DNA from: Bacteroidia bacterium
GTDB lineage: Bacteria; Bacteroidota; Bacteroidia; Bacteroidales; Prolixibacteraceae
Direction: 5' to 3'
Length of the DNA: 43,351 bases
Assembly: GCA_026391315.1 (NCBI GenBank)
Contig: JAPLDT010000008.1
Span: forward strand, 1-43,351
A program made the position numbers and the translations under genes. The notes below the pieces were generated by a model that worked only from the letters and a program-made list of their open reading frames with translations, searched no databases and had not been told where the DNA came from. This document shows positions 31,412 to 40,468 of the stretch, piece by piece (the stretch's first letter is position 1; each line of letters opens with the position of its first letter).

Positions 31412-33901
31412 CTAATCTTTTAGACAACGTACAGAAGACCCATTTTGGAAATAATAGAGATTATTCGGTGCAAGATAGTCTGTACTGTAACTAAGTGTCC
31501 GAATCCATGGCCTTGAAAAAGTATCCTCAGTAGAAGACCAAAAGAAACCGGTAGTTCCAATGGTGCCGAATCCTCCAAGAGTGGCACGGTAGCTCCCCGG
31601 AAGGGCTGTAAACCCAGTTTCGTTGGTGGCACCGGTGTTAGGACTTTGCCAATGACTTGTACCTGTTTCTTTTAATTTGCCGCCAGCTAAACTACCTAGA
31701 ACGTTTGCCAAACTTATCCACTCTGCAGCACTTGGCACATGCCAGCCTGTTGGGCAAAGTTTTCCTGTAGCAACAGAGTACCAATTATACAAGGCACCGT
31801 AAACATTTTTATTTGCAATTGAATCATTGTTGTGCCAACAATATCCAGAAGTAGCCAGGTTACTCCAAGCAATATTATCTTTAACCAATGGAATTGCTGT
31901 CCCATCTTTAAATTTTGTTGTTTTCAAATTTTCTTTTATCCAAACCTGGGTGCCAATGGTAACTGTATTATAAACATTGCCATCAATGTCGGTTACTGTT
32001 GATCCACTCACTTGCAGTGTTGTAAAACTTACCTGAGTGCCATAAGCTGTTCCGGCACTATTGGTTGCATAAGCTCTTACATAATAGGTTGTATTGGCGC
32101 TTAGACTCGTAAGAGAACTTGTAAAACTTCCGGTACCTGTGCCATCAGTAGTTTTGCTATTAGCAGTTGTGGGAGTTGAAGTTGTTGCCCAACAAACTCC
32201 GCGTGCCGTCACTGAAGCACCACCGTCGCTCGTAATATTACCTCCACTGGTTGCAGTTGTTGACGCAATAGCTGTCATTGAAGTAGTGGTTAGCGAGGGT
32301 ACACTACCTGCCGCAGTTGTTGTAAAACTTACCTGAGTGCCATAAGCTGTTCCGGCGCTATTTGTTGCATATGCCCTGACATAATAGGTAGTATTTGCTG
32401 TAAGTCCGGTAAGGCTGCTTGTAAAATTTAAAATTCCTGGTGAATCAGTTGTTTTGCTGTTGGAAGTGATCGGGGTCTGAGATGTACTCCAACAAACTCC
32501 CTGAGCTGTTACAGTTGCACCGCCACTTGTGATATTTCCTCCACTCGTTGCGGTATTTGACGAAATTGCTGTTACAGCATTGGTTGTTATAGCAGCTAAA
32601 CCGACTTGGGTGGTGGTAATTCCAGTCACTTGATTTCCATAGGCTGTTCCCATACTATTGGTCGCATAAGCCCTGATATAATAGGTTGTACCCGCCGCTA
32701 ATCCAGTAAGAGTAGATGTAAAACTACCTATACCTGTTCCGCTACTAATCTTGCCATTGTCAACGATATTTGGATTTTGATTAATGCTGTAGCATATGCC
32801 ACGTTGAGTCACCGCAGCGCCGCCATCGCTCGTGATATTACCGCCGCTACTTAGGGATGTAGCCGTGATAGCCGATACTTCAGTAGTGGTCAAAACGGGT
32901 ATAACAGTAGTGGTGAATATGCTTACCTCATTTCCATAAGCAGTTCCGCTATTGTTGGTCGCATAAGCCCTGATATAATAAAACGTACCGGGTAATAATC
33001 CTGTGATGGAACTCGTAAAAATCCCAGTGCCGGTTCCATCGACAGATTTAGTGTTTGCTATAGTAGGGGTTTGAGAGGTACTCCAGCATACACCTCTTGC
33101 CGTTACCGCTGATCCCCCGTCGTTGGTAATATTGCCGCCACATGCTACGCTGTTCGATGTGATGGCAGACAAAGTACCAGTAGTTAATGTTGGTAAAGCA
33201 GCAGAGGCGGTTAATGTTACCTCATTTCCATAAGCTGTTCCAATGCTATTGGTCGCATAAGCCCTGATATAATAGTTTGTACCCGGAGTTAATCCCGTAA
33301 TGGCACTTGTGAAAGTGCCTGTACCTGAAGCATCGGTGGTTTTTGTATTGGCCGTGGTAGGGTTTGCTGAAGTGCTCCAGCAAACACCACGAGCTGTTAC
33401 TGCTGATCCACCGTCATTTGTGATATTTCCACCACTTGTTGCAGTTGATGAGGTGATTGCCGATGCCACAGTGGTGGTCAAAACAGGTACCAGTGCCAGG
33501 GTTGTCAAGGTTGCCTGGCTACTGTAAGCTGTTCCCACAGAATTTATGGCGTACGCTTTTAGATAATAGGTTGCACCTGGTGATAATCCAGTGAGGGAAC
33601 TCGTGAAACTGCCTGTTCCAGTCGAATTGGATGTTTTACTGTCTGATGTTGTCGGATTCTGGATGGCACTCCAGCAAACCCCACGGGATGTAACTGTTGC
33701 TCCACCATCGGAAGTTACCTCTCCGCCGCTGGTGGCGGTGGTCGCTGTGATGTTGGTAGCAGCAGCAATAGTAATAGCAGCAATTGTAACAGTTGGATTT
33801 GGAGTAGGTGTTGTTTTGGTACCATCTTTTTTGCAACATATCAGGAGGGCAAGCGTTAGTCCGGCTAGAAGTACCGAAGAAATCACGGAATTGATCTTCA
33901 T
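31412..33901 (-). CDS. Surface lipoprotein: six Fn3-like repeats plus a FISUMP domain
   Basis: An 829-residue protein. The signal ends in ALLICCKKDG (Cys22-Cys23), a Bacteroidota-style lipobox. Six repeats of about 95 residues follow (about 37-134, 138-231, 236-331, 334-430, 435-528, 534-628), each with TSGG-x-IT-x-DGG, a RGVCW-type core, GTGxFTSxLTGL and YYxRAYATNSxGTAYG; these look like fibronectin-type III modules. Residues 636-829 form a FISUMP domain (VTDIDGNVYNTVTIGTQVWI then KENL, YGALYNWYSVATGKLCPTGW, GATNETGFTALPGSYR, FWSSTE, VRCLKD). Such proteins are exposed at the cell surface and probably bind or adhere; no enzymatic residues are seen. Repeats 5 and 6 share near-identical DNA, so repeat number may vary. 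It stands alone between two terminators. Confidence 0.88.
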   Translation of the reverse strand: MKINSVISSVLLAGLTLALLICCKKDGTKTTPTPNPTVTIAAITIAAATNITATTATSGGEVTSDGGATVTSRGVCWSAIQNPTTSDSKTSNSTGTGSFTSSLTGLSPGATYYLKAYAINSVGTAYSSQATLTTLALVPVLTTTVASAITSSTATSGGNITNDGGSAVTARGVCWSTSANPTTANTKTTDASGTGTFTSAITGLTPGTNYYIRAYATNSIGTAYGNEVTLTASAALPTLTTGTLSAITSNSVACGGNITNDGGSAVTARGVCWSTSQTPTIANTKSVDGTGTGIFTSSITGLLPGTFYYIRAYATNNSGTAYGNEVSIFTTTVIPVLTTTEVSAITATSLSSGGNITSDGGAAVTQRGICYSINQNPNIVDNGKISSGTGIGSFTSTLTGLAAGTTYYIRAYATNSMGTAYGNQVTGITTTQVGLAAITTNAVTAISSNTATSGGNITSGGATVTAQGVCWSTSQTPITSNSKTTDSPGILNFTSSLTGLTANTTYYVRAYATNSAGTAYGTQVSFTTTAAGSVPSLTTTSMTAIASTTATSGGNITSDGGASVTARGVCWATTSTPTTANSKTTDGTGTGSFTSSLTSLSANTTYYVRAYATNSAGTAYGTQVSFTTLQVSGSTVTDIDGNVYNTVTIGTQVWIKENLKTTKFKDGTAIPLVKDNIAWSNLATSGYCWHNNDSIANKNVYGALYNWYSVATGKLCPTGWHVPSAAEWISLANVLGSLAGGKLKETGTSHWQSPNTGATNETGFTALPGSYRATLGGFGTIGTTGFFWSSTEDTFSRPWIRTLSYSTDYLAPNNLYYFQNGSSVRCLKD
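32018..32056. repeat. 39-bp exact repeat, copy 1 (inside repeat 6)
   Basis: Identical to 32318-32356, exactly 300 bp away; the surrounding bases are also very similar. It encodes the YGTQVSFTT end of an Fn3-like repeat. Confidence 0.85.
32318..32356. repeat. 39-bp exact repeat, copy 2 (inside repeat 5)
   Basis: Identical to 32018-32056. The 300-bp spacing is a multiple of three, so recombination between the copies would keep the reading frame and remove or add one repeat. Confidence 0.85.
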
Positions 33902-34024
33902 AGGAGTAGTTATTAAGTTAAGTGAATTCAGGTCAAAATCAGAAACTTATCCTAGTAAAGATAAAAATAATTTATTTAAGTTTAACAAGCTTATATAAGG
34001 ATTTAAAAAAGAGTGAATTAGTGT

Positions 34025-34083
34025 AAAAAATATGTCTATTTTGTTACTATACTGAAATTAAGCACATTAACAAAACAGACATA
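34025..34083 (-). terminator. AU-rich intrinsic terminator after the thioredoxin-like gene
   Basis: On the - strand, TATGTCTGTTTTGTTA (complement of 34068-34083) pairs with TAACAAAATAGACATA (complement of 34031-34046), a 16-bp stem with one G-U pair and a 21-base loop, followed by six T (complement of 34025-34030). Confidence 0.75.
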
Positions 34084-34153
34084 AAACAATCAAAACATGC
34101 AACAAGTCAAATTTTTCAACCAGCAATTGCTTCAGAACTCTTTGTGCTAATTT

Positions 34154-34675
34154 TTATAACTTACTGTCAATCAATTTAACCAATTCATTGAAATGCCCTT
34201 CTTCGAAACCTTCCGACATGAAAATGATCTTACCATCTTCATCCAGAAGAAAACTCCTGGGGATAGTCTGAGCGGCAAATTTTCCATAAACACCTCGTTT
34301 AGGATCTGGATAGAAGGGAAATTGAAAACCATTGTCCTTTCTGAACTTATCAACTTCCTGCCAGGTATGTTCACGTCCAAAAGTGAGTATGGCAAATTTG
34401 GGATTGTTCTGGTGCTTGTTCCAGATTTCAGACTGAATTTTGGGTAACTCTATTTTGCACGGACCACACCAGGTTGCAAAGAAATTGATTAAGACCACCT
34501 TGCCTTTAAAATCACCGATGGTAACTGTTTTGCCCTTCGCAAATTCAAATCGAAAATTAGGAACTTGCATGCCCATGGAAACGAAAGTAGCTGCACCTTT
34601 GGGAGCCGTTTGGGCAAAAGCAGATGCACTCATCAACAAGGCAAGGGACAGGAATAAACTTATTTTGTTTTTCAT
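34154..34675 (-). CDS. TlpA/ResA-like thioredoxin-family protein, exported
   Basis: A 173-residue protein from ATG 34675, chosen because MKNKISLFLSLALLMSASAFAQ is a complete signal peptide; upstream starts at 34696 and 34756 add a non-signal extension that overlaps purC. The mature part is an AhpC-TSA/TlpA-type thioredoxin fold with VPNFRFEFAKGKTVTIGDFKG, the active site FFATWCGPCKIELP (WCGPC at 69-73), and the cis-Pro loop TIPRSFLLDEDGK. It probably reduces disulfides or haem-binding cysteines in the periplasm. It is the last of a likely phoH-purC-tlpA run (32 bp after purC) and is followed by a terminator. Confidence 0.88.
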   Translation of the reverse strand: MKNKISLFLSLALLMSASAFAQTAPKGAATFVSMGMQVPNFRFEFAKGKTVTIGDFKGKVVLINFFATWCGPCKIELPKIQSEIWNKHQNNPKFAILTFGREHTWQEVDKFRKDNGFQFPFYPDPKRGVYGKFAAQTIPRSFLLDEDGKIIFMSEGFEEGHFNELVKLIDSKL

Positions 34676-34706
34676 AGATATACGATATTGCTTCATCAAT
34701 CTTTCT

Positions 34707-35657
34707 TCAAAGCTTTTTGGTAATAAAATCAGATATGTTTTGAAAGATTCTCTCATTTACATCTACCAGTTCAGCCTTGACAAATTTGTCTCCGGTAATG
34801 TGTTCAAAGAGCTCAATGTATCTCTCCGAAATCTGGGCAACGAAGTCATCACTCATAAATGGTACCTGTTGTCCCTCTTTGCCCTGGAAATTGTTTTCAA
34901 TCAGCCACTGACGAACAAACTCCTTGGATAACTGCTTCTGATTTTCACCTTTGGCAAGCCTTTCCTGGTAACCATCTGCATAAAAATAGCGGGAAGAGTC
35001 GGGAGTATGAATTTCGTCAATCAGATAGATGACACCATCCTTTTTGCCGAATTCATACTTGGTATCTACCAAAATCAGTCCCATTTGCGCCGCCATTTCG
35101 GTGCCACGCTGGAAAATAGCTCTTGTATATTGCTCTAATTTAGTGTATTCTTCAGCAGACACCAGCCCCTGGGAGATGATCTCCTCATGCGAAATATCCT
35201 CGTCATGGCCTTCCGATGCCTTGGTGGTTGGCGTAATGATTGGTTCAGCGAACTTTTGATTCTCTTTCATTCCTTCCGGAAGTTGTAAGCCGCACAGGGT
35301 TCGTTTTCCCGAATTGTATTCTCTCCAGGCATGACCTGTTAAATAACCGCGAATCACCATTTCTACTTTATAGGGTTCACACAAATGTCCGACTGTTACC
35401 ATTGGATCGGGAGTGGCAATTTTCCAATTGGGAACAATGTCAGATGTTGCATCCAGAAATTTTGAAGCTATCTGGTTCAATACCTGACCTTTGAACGGAA
35501 TTCCTTTGGGTAATACCACATCAAAGGCTGAGATCCGGTCTGAAACAACCATCACCAGGTATTCATTGTTGATGTTGTATACATCACGAACTTTTCCTTT
35601 GTAAACATCTTTCAATCCCGGAAAAGTAAAATTTGTTGTGACAATAGCTTTGTTCAT
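34707..35657 (-). CDS. purC: Phosphoribosylaminoimidazole-succinocarboxamide synthase (SAICAR synthetase)
   Basis: A 316-residue enzyme of purine synthesis joining CAIR and aspartate with ATP. Recognised by [59 protein letters not shown] and [13 protein letters not shown] then [12 protein letters not shown]. The length belongs to the longer form common in Bacteroidota and eukaryotes. It is 17 bp after phoH on the same strand, so they are probably co-transcribed. No purine riboswitch was seen upstream. Confidence 0.97.
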   Translation of the reverse strand: MNKAIVTTNFTFPGLKDVYKGKVRDVYNINNEYLVMVVSDRISAFDVVLPKGIPFKGQVLNQIASKFLDATSDIVPNWKIATPDPMVTVGHLCEPYKVEMVIRGYLTGHAWREYNSGKRTLCGLQLPEGMKENQKFAEPIITPTTKASEGHDEDISHEEIISQGLVSAEEYTKLEQYTRAIFQRGTEMAAQMGLILVDTKYEFGKKDGVIYLIDEIHTPDSSRYFYADGYQERLAKGENQKQLSKEFVRQWLIENNFQGKEGQQVPFMSDDFVAQISERYIELFEHITGDKFVKAELVDVNERIFQNISDFITKKL

Positions 35658-35674
35658 ATTAACTTACTTTTTTG

Positions 35675-36646
35675 TTATAATTTTTTGTGTTCATCTCTTT
35701 TTTCTTCGTAACGATCATAGGCCAATACAATGTCTTTGACCAGTTTATGCCTGATAATATCGGTGTGATCAAAATAAATGGTTGCAATTCCTTCAATTCC
35801 TTTTAAAATTTTAAGAGCAAAGATCAGGCCTGATTCCTGCTTTCTGGGAAGATCAATTTGAGTTATGTCGCCGGTAATCACATACTTGGTATTGAGACCC
35901 ATCCTGGTAAGGAACATCTTTAATTGAGGAACTGAGGTGTTTTGCGCCTCATCCAAAATCACAAAAGCGTTACTCAAAGTCCTACCGCGCATAAATGCAA
36001 GCGGGGCAATCTGGATTATACCATCTTTGAGGTACTCTTCAAGTTTTTTTGCGGGAATCATATCCAGCAAGGCATCGTAAAGTGGCTGAAGGTAGGGATC
36101 AATCTTTTCCTTGAGGTCACCGGGAAGAAAACCCAGGTTTTCGCCGGCTTCCACTGCCGGTCTGCTGAGGATTATTTTCTTTATCTCCCTGTTTTTTAAT
36201 AATTTAACTGCCAAAGCTATCGCAGTATAAGTCTTTCCGGTCCCGGCAGGGCCAATGGCAAACATCAAATCAACTTCGGAGCAACTCTCTACTAGTCTTT
36301 TTTGGTTGAGCGTCCTCGCTCTTACCGGCTTTCCGGAATTTCCAAAGAGAAGTACATCGCTGCTGTTAAGCATACTCTGATCGGTATTCTCAGGATCGTT
36401 CATCATAATTTGATGGATCGTTTCGTCCGAAAGGGTGTTGAAGCGATAATAATGTTCCAGAATTAACTGGAATTTCTGGGAAAACTGGGTGACTTGTATT
36501 TCATCGCCCTTCACTTTTAGAAGATTTCCTCTGGCTACCAAAGATAAATTCGGACAATATTTCTTTATAAGATCCAGTTTAGAATTCCTGATTCCGTAAA
36601 AATCAGCAGGTTCGATGCCGTCAAGGTAAAAAGCGTTTTCAATCAT
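35675..36646 (-). CDS. PhoH-family ATPase
   Basis: A 323-residue cytoplasmic protein of the PhoH/YbeZ group. Walker A is GPAGTGKT (132-139), Walker B VILDEAQN (229-236), and SRPAVEAGENLGFLPGDLKEK and RGRTLSNAF are family-specific. The N-terminal 110 residues form the PhoH-associated RNA-binding (KH-like) region. These proteins are ATPases probably acting on RNA with YbeY; here the neighbours are purC and a thioredoxin, not ybeY. Start ATG 36646 is divergent from mazG. Confidence 0.93.
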   Translation of the reverse strand: MIENAFYLDGIEPADFYGIRNSKLDLIKKYCPNLSLVARGNLLKVKGDEIQVTQFSQKFQLILEHYYRFNTLSDETIHQIMMNDPENTDQSMLNSSDVLLFGNSGKPVRARTLNQKRLVESCSEVDLMFAIGPAGTGKTYTAIALAVKLLKNREIKKIILSRPAVEAGENLGFLPGDLKEKIDPYLQPLYDALLDMIPAKKLEEYLKDGIIQIAPLAFMRGRTLSNAFVILDEAQNTSVPQLKMFLTRMGLNTKYVITGDITQIDLPRKQESGLIFALKILKGIEGIATIYFDHTDIIRHKLVKDIVLAYDRYEEKRDEHKKL

Positions 36647-36770
36647 AGGCTAGAAATACCAACATAGAATTTTCTGCAAATTAAAGATTTTTTTGATACC
36701 GATTTCCGGAAGAGGCTTCAGAAAATTAAAACAGGCAAAAGTGTATCTTCGCAATTTAAATCTTTGAAAA

Positions 36771-37556
36771 ATGAAGCGGGAAGAAAAAATGGAAGCCTTT
36801 GGTAAGTTGCTGGATATCATGGATGAGCTTCGTGAAAAGTGTCCATGGGACCGCGAACAAACCAACGAGTCTCTGAGAAAACTGACCATTGAGGAGGTAT
36901 ACGAACTGGGTGATGCCGTTTTGGAAAACAATGTTCAGGAGATAAAGAAAGAACTGGGGGATATCTTGCTTCACATTGTCTTTTATGCCAAAATAGGGGA
37001 GGAGCAAGGCTCATTCGATATTGGCGATGTCATTAACCATCTCATTGATAAATTAATATATCGCCATCCACACGTTTTTGGATCCACCGAAGCCAGTAAT
37101 TCAGAACAGGTAATTCGCAACTGGGAAAACCTTAAACTCACCGAAAAAGGGCGAAACAAGCGCGTTTTGGAAGGAGTTCCGATGGCATTGCCGGCGCTTG
37201 TAAAAGCAAACAGGATACAGGAGAAGGTGAGGGGAGTAGGTTTTGACTGGGAATACAAGGAACAGGTGTGGGACAAGGTAAAAGAGGAACTTGACGAATT
37301 GGAGGTTGAGATCAAAGCGGGCCGGAAAAAGGAGATGGAACACGAATTTGGCGACCTTATCTTCTCCTTTGTCAATGCAGCCAGGTTGTATGGCATAGAT
37401 CCGGAAAGTGCTCTTGAGAGAACCAACCAAAAATTTATCAGAAGATTCAATTATCTGGAAGAGAAGACCTTATTAAAAGGAAAATCTCTTCAAGAAATGA
37501 CTCTTGAAGAGATGGATGTCTATTGGAATGAAGCCAAAAAGTTGGATAAGAAATAA
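36771..37556 (+). CDS. mazG: Nucleoside triphosphate pyrophosphohydrolase MazG
   Basis: A 261-residue tandem MazG protein. The first domain has LLDIMDELREKCPWDREQTN and EEVYELGDAVLENNVQEIKK then ELGDILLHIVFYA (metal-binding Glu/Asp); the second has GFDWEYKEQVWDKVKEELDE and EHEFGDLIFSFVNAARLYGI. It hydrolyses non-canonical or excess NTPs to NMP and pyrophosphate and may lower ppGpp. Length matches E. coli MazG. Its stop and that of clpC are three bases apart on opposite strands, without room for a terminator hairpin. Confidence 0.96.
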   Translation: MKREEKMEAFGKLLDIMDELREKCPWDREQTNESLRKLTIEEVYELGDAVLENNVQEIKKELGDILLHIVFYAKIGEEQGSFDIGDVINHLIDKLIYRHPHVFGSTEASNSEQVIRNWENLKLTEKGRNKRVLEGVPMALPALVKANRIQEKVRGVGFDWEYKEQVWDKVKEELDELEVEIKAGRKKEMEHEFGDLIFSFVNAARLYGIDPESALERTNQKFIRRFNYLEEKTLLKGKSLQEMTLEEMDVYWNEAKKLDKK

Positions 37557-37559
37557 AGA

Positions 37560-40133
37560 TCAATCCTTAGTCTCCGGTGGCAACTCTGGTAAACCCGGAT
37601 TTTGGAGTTCTTCAACCTCCTGTTTCACTATCTTGGCTACAATCTTATCTTTTCCTTCATTCAATTCAACAGTGATGGTGTCCCCTTCCATGATATCACT
37701 ACCAATGATGACCTCGGCAATCTCATCTTCCAGGTATTTCTGAATGGCCCGTTTAAGCGGCCTGGCACCAAATTGTGGATCAAAACCCTTATCAGCTATA
37801 AAATCTTTGGCCTCGTCAGAGATATAGAGTTTGTATTTTAATGTCTCTATTCTTTGGTAAAATCCTTTTAATTCAATATCAATAATTTGATTTATATGGC
37901 TCTTTTCCAAAGCATTGAACATCACAACATCATCAACGCGGTTAAGAAATTCCGGTGCAAAGGCACGTTTCAATGCTTTTTGAATGACGTACTTGTTGTG
38001 CTCATTTTCATCTTCTGCAGTTGTTCTGGTATTGAATCCAACTCCCTGACCAAAATCTTTCAACTGTCTGGTACCGATGTTGGATGTCATGATCAGAATG
38101 GTATTTCTGAAATCGATCTTACGTCCAAGACTGTCAGTCAGACGACCTTCATCCATGACCTGCAGCAGGATATTGAAAACATCGGGATGCGCTTTCTCAA
38201 TCTCATCTAGTAATATAACTGCATAAGGTTTTCTTCTGACTTTTTCGGTAAGCTGACCACCCTCTTCGTACCCGACATATCCGGGAGGAGCGCCGACGAG
38301 CCGCGATACGGAGAATTTTTCCATGTATTCGCTCATGTCCACCCTAATCAATGCATCAGTTGTATCAAAAAGATATTGGGCCAATACTTTGGCTAACTGC
38401 GTCTTACCAACGCCAGTGGGTCCAAGAAAGATAAACGAGCCGATTGGTTTATTTGGATCCTTCAATCCGGCACGGTTCCGTTGAATAGCTTTGGTAATTT
38501 TCTCAACAGCCTCATCCTGACCGATGATATTTTTCTTCATGTCGTTGTACATCACCTGCAGACGTTTACCCTCTGCCTGCGCAATCTTCTGAACAGGAAT
38601 ACCTGACATCATGGCAACAATATCTGCCACTTGCGGTTCATCAACTATTTCACGGTGACTTTCCAGTTCATGCTCCCAGATCTCTTTCTCCTTCTCGACA
38701 AGAGTGAGCAGATTTTTTTCGTTGTCGCGGTAGCTGGCAGCAAGTTCGAAGTTCTGACCCTTCACAGCCAAAATTTTTGAAGCCCGAACCTCTTCAATCT
38801 TCTCCTCGAGCTTTATGATTCGTTCTGGAACTGTAATGTTTGAAATGTGGACTCTTGATCCTGACTCATCCAAGGCATCAATAGCCTTATCAGGAAGGTG
38901 TCTGTCGGAAATATATCTGGCTGTAAGCCTGACACATGCTTCGATTGCCTCTTTGGTATAGGTGACATTGTGATGATCTTCGTATCTTTCTTTGATGTTA
39001 TGTAAAATTTCAATGGTCTCTTCTACCGAAGTAGGTTCAACCAATACTTTTTGAAATCTACGCTCCAATGCGCCATCCTTTTCGATGTGTTGTCTGTATT
39101 CGTCAAGAGTTGTCGCTCCAATGCATTGAATATCGCCTCTGGCCAGTGCGGGTTTGAGCATATTGGCCGCATCAAGTGAACCCGTGGCTCCTCCAGCTCC
39201 AACGATAGTGTGAATCTCATCTATAAAAAGAATGATGTTATCCACTTTGGCCAACTCATTGAGGATGGCCTTCATACGCTCCTCAAACTGGCCACGGTAC
39301 TTAGTACCTGCTACGATTGAGGCCAGATCCAGGCTTATCACTCTTTTGTCGAAGAGTATACGTGACACCTTCCTTTGCGAAATACGCAAGGCCAAACCTT
39401 CCACGATCGCCGACTTTCCAACGCCGGGTTCACCAATCAGAACAGGATTATTTTTCTTCCGTCGGCTCAAAATTTGAGCTATTCGTTGAATCTCATTTTC
39501 GCGGCCTACAATCGGGTCAAGACTCCCTTCCATGGCTGCCTTAGTTATGTCTACACCAAAATTATCCAGTACCGGCGTATCAGTCTTGGGATTGGCATTC
39601 CCCTTTTGACTTTGCGAAGAACCGGAGGAGGGGGCGCCACTTCGGCCAAACATATCATCCTGATCGTCACCCTCTTCAGGAAAATCTGATTTGTTTTCTA
39701 CTTTGGATAACTCTATTATTTTGGTTTTTACTTCGTCGTAATTCAAATCATTCTTCTTAAACAGTTCAAACACCAAACCATCCTTTTCCTTCAGAATTGC
39801 CAAAAGCAAATGGCCGGTGTTAACAGTATCTTCATTGAGTGATCTTGCCTCCAGAAAGACAATCTTCAGGGAGCGTTCCGTATTTTTCAACAATGGGATA
39901 GAAGCATCCATTGGAAGCGACGCACCTTTTCTTAAATGAAGTTCTATTTCGTTTTTTAGGATGTTAAAGTCCAAACCCAACTGTTTCATTGTGTCTATTG
40001 CAATTCCTTCACCATCACGAAGTATTCCCAGGAACAGATGTTCGGTGCTAATATGATCGTTTCCCAATCGTATAGCCTCCTCTCTGCTGTAGGTCAAAAC
40101 ATCCTTTATTCTTGGCGAAAATTTAGAGTCCAT
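37560..40133 (-). CDS. clpC: ATP-dependent Clp protease ATP-binding subunit ClpC
   Basis: An 857-residue AAA+ unfoldase. Clp_N repeats occupy about 1-145; an acidic Ser/Gly linker lies at 150-185; AAA-1 has Walker A GEPGVGKS (234-241) and Walker B ILFIDEIH (301-308); a short middle domain with a UVR-like FELAASYRDNEKNLL (about 462-476) marks it as ClpC rather than ClpB; AAA-2 has GPTGVGKT (571-578). The C-terminus is Pro/Glu-rich. It works with ClpP, which is not in the window, in protein quality control. Its promoter is in the 335-bp region shared with gyrA. Confidence 0.95.
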   Translation of the reverse strand: MDSKFSPRIKDVLTYSREEAIRLGNDHISTEHLFLGILRDGEGIAIDTMKQLGLDFNILKNEIELHLRKGASLPMDASIPLLKNTERSLKIVFLEARSLNEDTVNTGHLLLAILKEKDGLVFELFKKNDLNYDEVKTKIIELSKVENKSDFPEEGDDQDDMFGRSGAPSSGSSQSQKGNANPKTDTPVLDNFGVDITKAAMEGSLDPIVGRENEIQRIAQILSRRKKNNPVLIGEPGVGKSAIVEGLALRISQRKVSRILFDKRVISLDLASIVAGTKYRGQFEERMKAILNELAKVDNIILFIDEIHTIVGAGGATGSLDAANMLKPALARGDIQCIGATTLDEYRQHIEKDGALERRFQKVLVEPTSVEETIEILHNIKERYEDHHNVTYTKEAIEACVRLTARYISDRHLPDKAIDALDESGSRVHISNITVPERIIKLEEKIEEVRASKILAVKGQNFELAASYRDNEKNLLTLVEKEKEIWEHELESHREIVDEPQVADIVAMMSGIPVQKIAQAEGKRLQVMYNDMKKNIIGQDEAVEKITKAIQRNRAGLKDPNKPIGSFIFLGPTGVGKTQLAKVLAQYLFDTTDALIRVDMSEYMEKFSVSRLVGAPPGYVGYEEGGQLTEKVRRKPYAVILLDEIEKAHPDVFNILLQVMDEGRLTDSLGRKIDFRNTILIMTSNIGTRQLKDFGQGVGFNTRTTAEDENEHNKYVIQKALKRAFAPEFLNRVDDVVMFNALEKSHINQIIDIELKGFYQRIETLKYKLYISDEAKDFIADKGFDPQFGARPLKRAIQKYLEDEIAEVIIGSDIMEGDTITVELNEGKDKIVAKIVKQEVEELQNPGLPELPPETKD

Positions 40134-40468
40134 TCTATTGTTTTAATTACTTCCCATCAAAAATCGTTCCTTTAACAAAATAACAAAAAATATTAATAAA
40201 ATAATCCATTCTCAACCTACAATTAAAATTAGATAATTTAGTGATATTTCATTTAAACATAAGTGAATGAGCTAATTATATTTGAAGTAGCATTAAAAAA
40301 AATATTATTTTCGATTCGTCACCCAAATTGTCATATTGTCACTGCCCGAAAGCATATAAATTACAGGTTAAATATCCCAAATTTATCAAGAGGTTATTCC
40401 CTCATTAACTTTAAAATGATTATTTTTGTGTTGCTTTTTTGACAATTTAAAATACAAATAAGATCTAT
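40134..40468. other. Divergent intergenic region between clpC and gyrA
   Basis: AT-rich, with no open frame of note. It contains the gyrA -7 element (40421-40428), a - strand TAAATTTG candidate (complement of 40378-40385) far from clpC, and a direct repeat ATTGTCA at 40327-40333 and 40335-40341 that could be a regulator site. No hairpin with a T-run was seen. Confidence 0.5.
40421..40428 (+). promoter_or_regulatory. -7 element (TATTTTTG) of gyrA
   Basis: TATTTTTG, 40 bp before ATG 40469. The matching -33 TTTG is not evident, so this is a partial promoter. Confidence 0.55.

Noticed and set aside
32094-33998. Antisense open frames (32094-32336, 33300-33527, 33591-33998)
   Set aside because: They mirror the repeats of the lipoprotein on the other strand, are low-complexity Val/Ala-rich, and have no family features.
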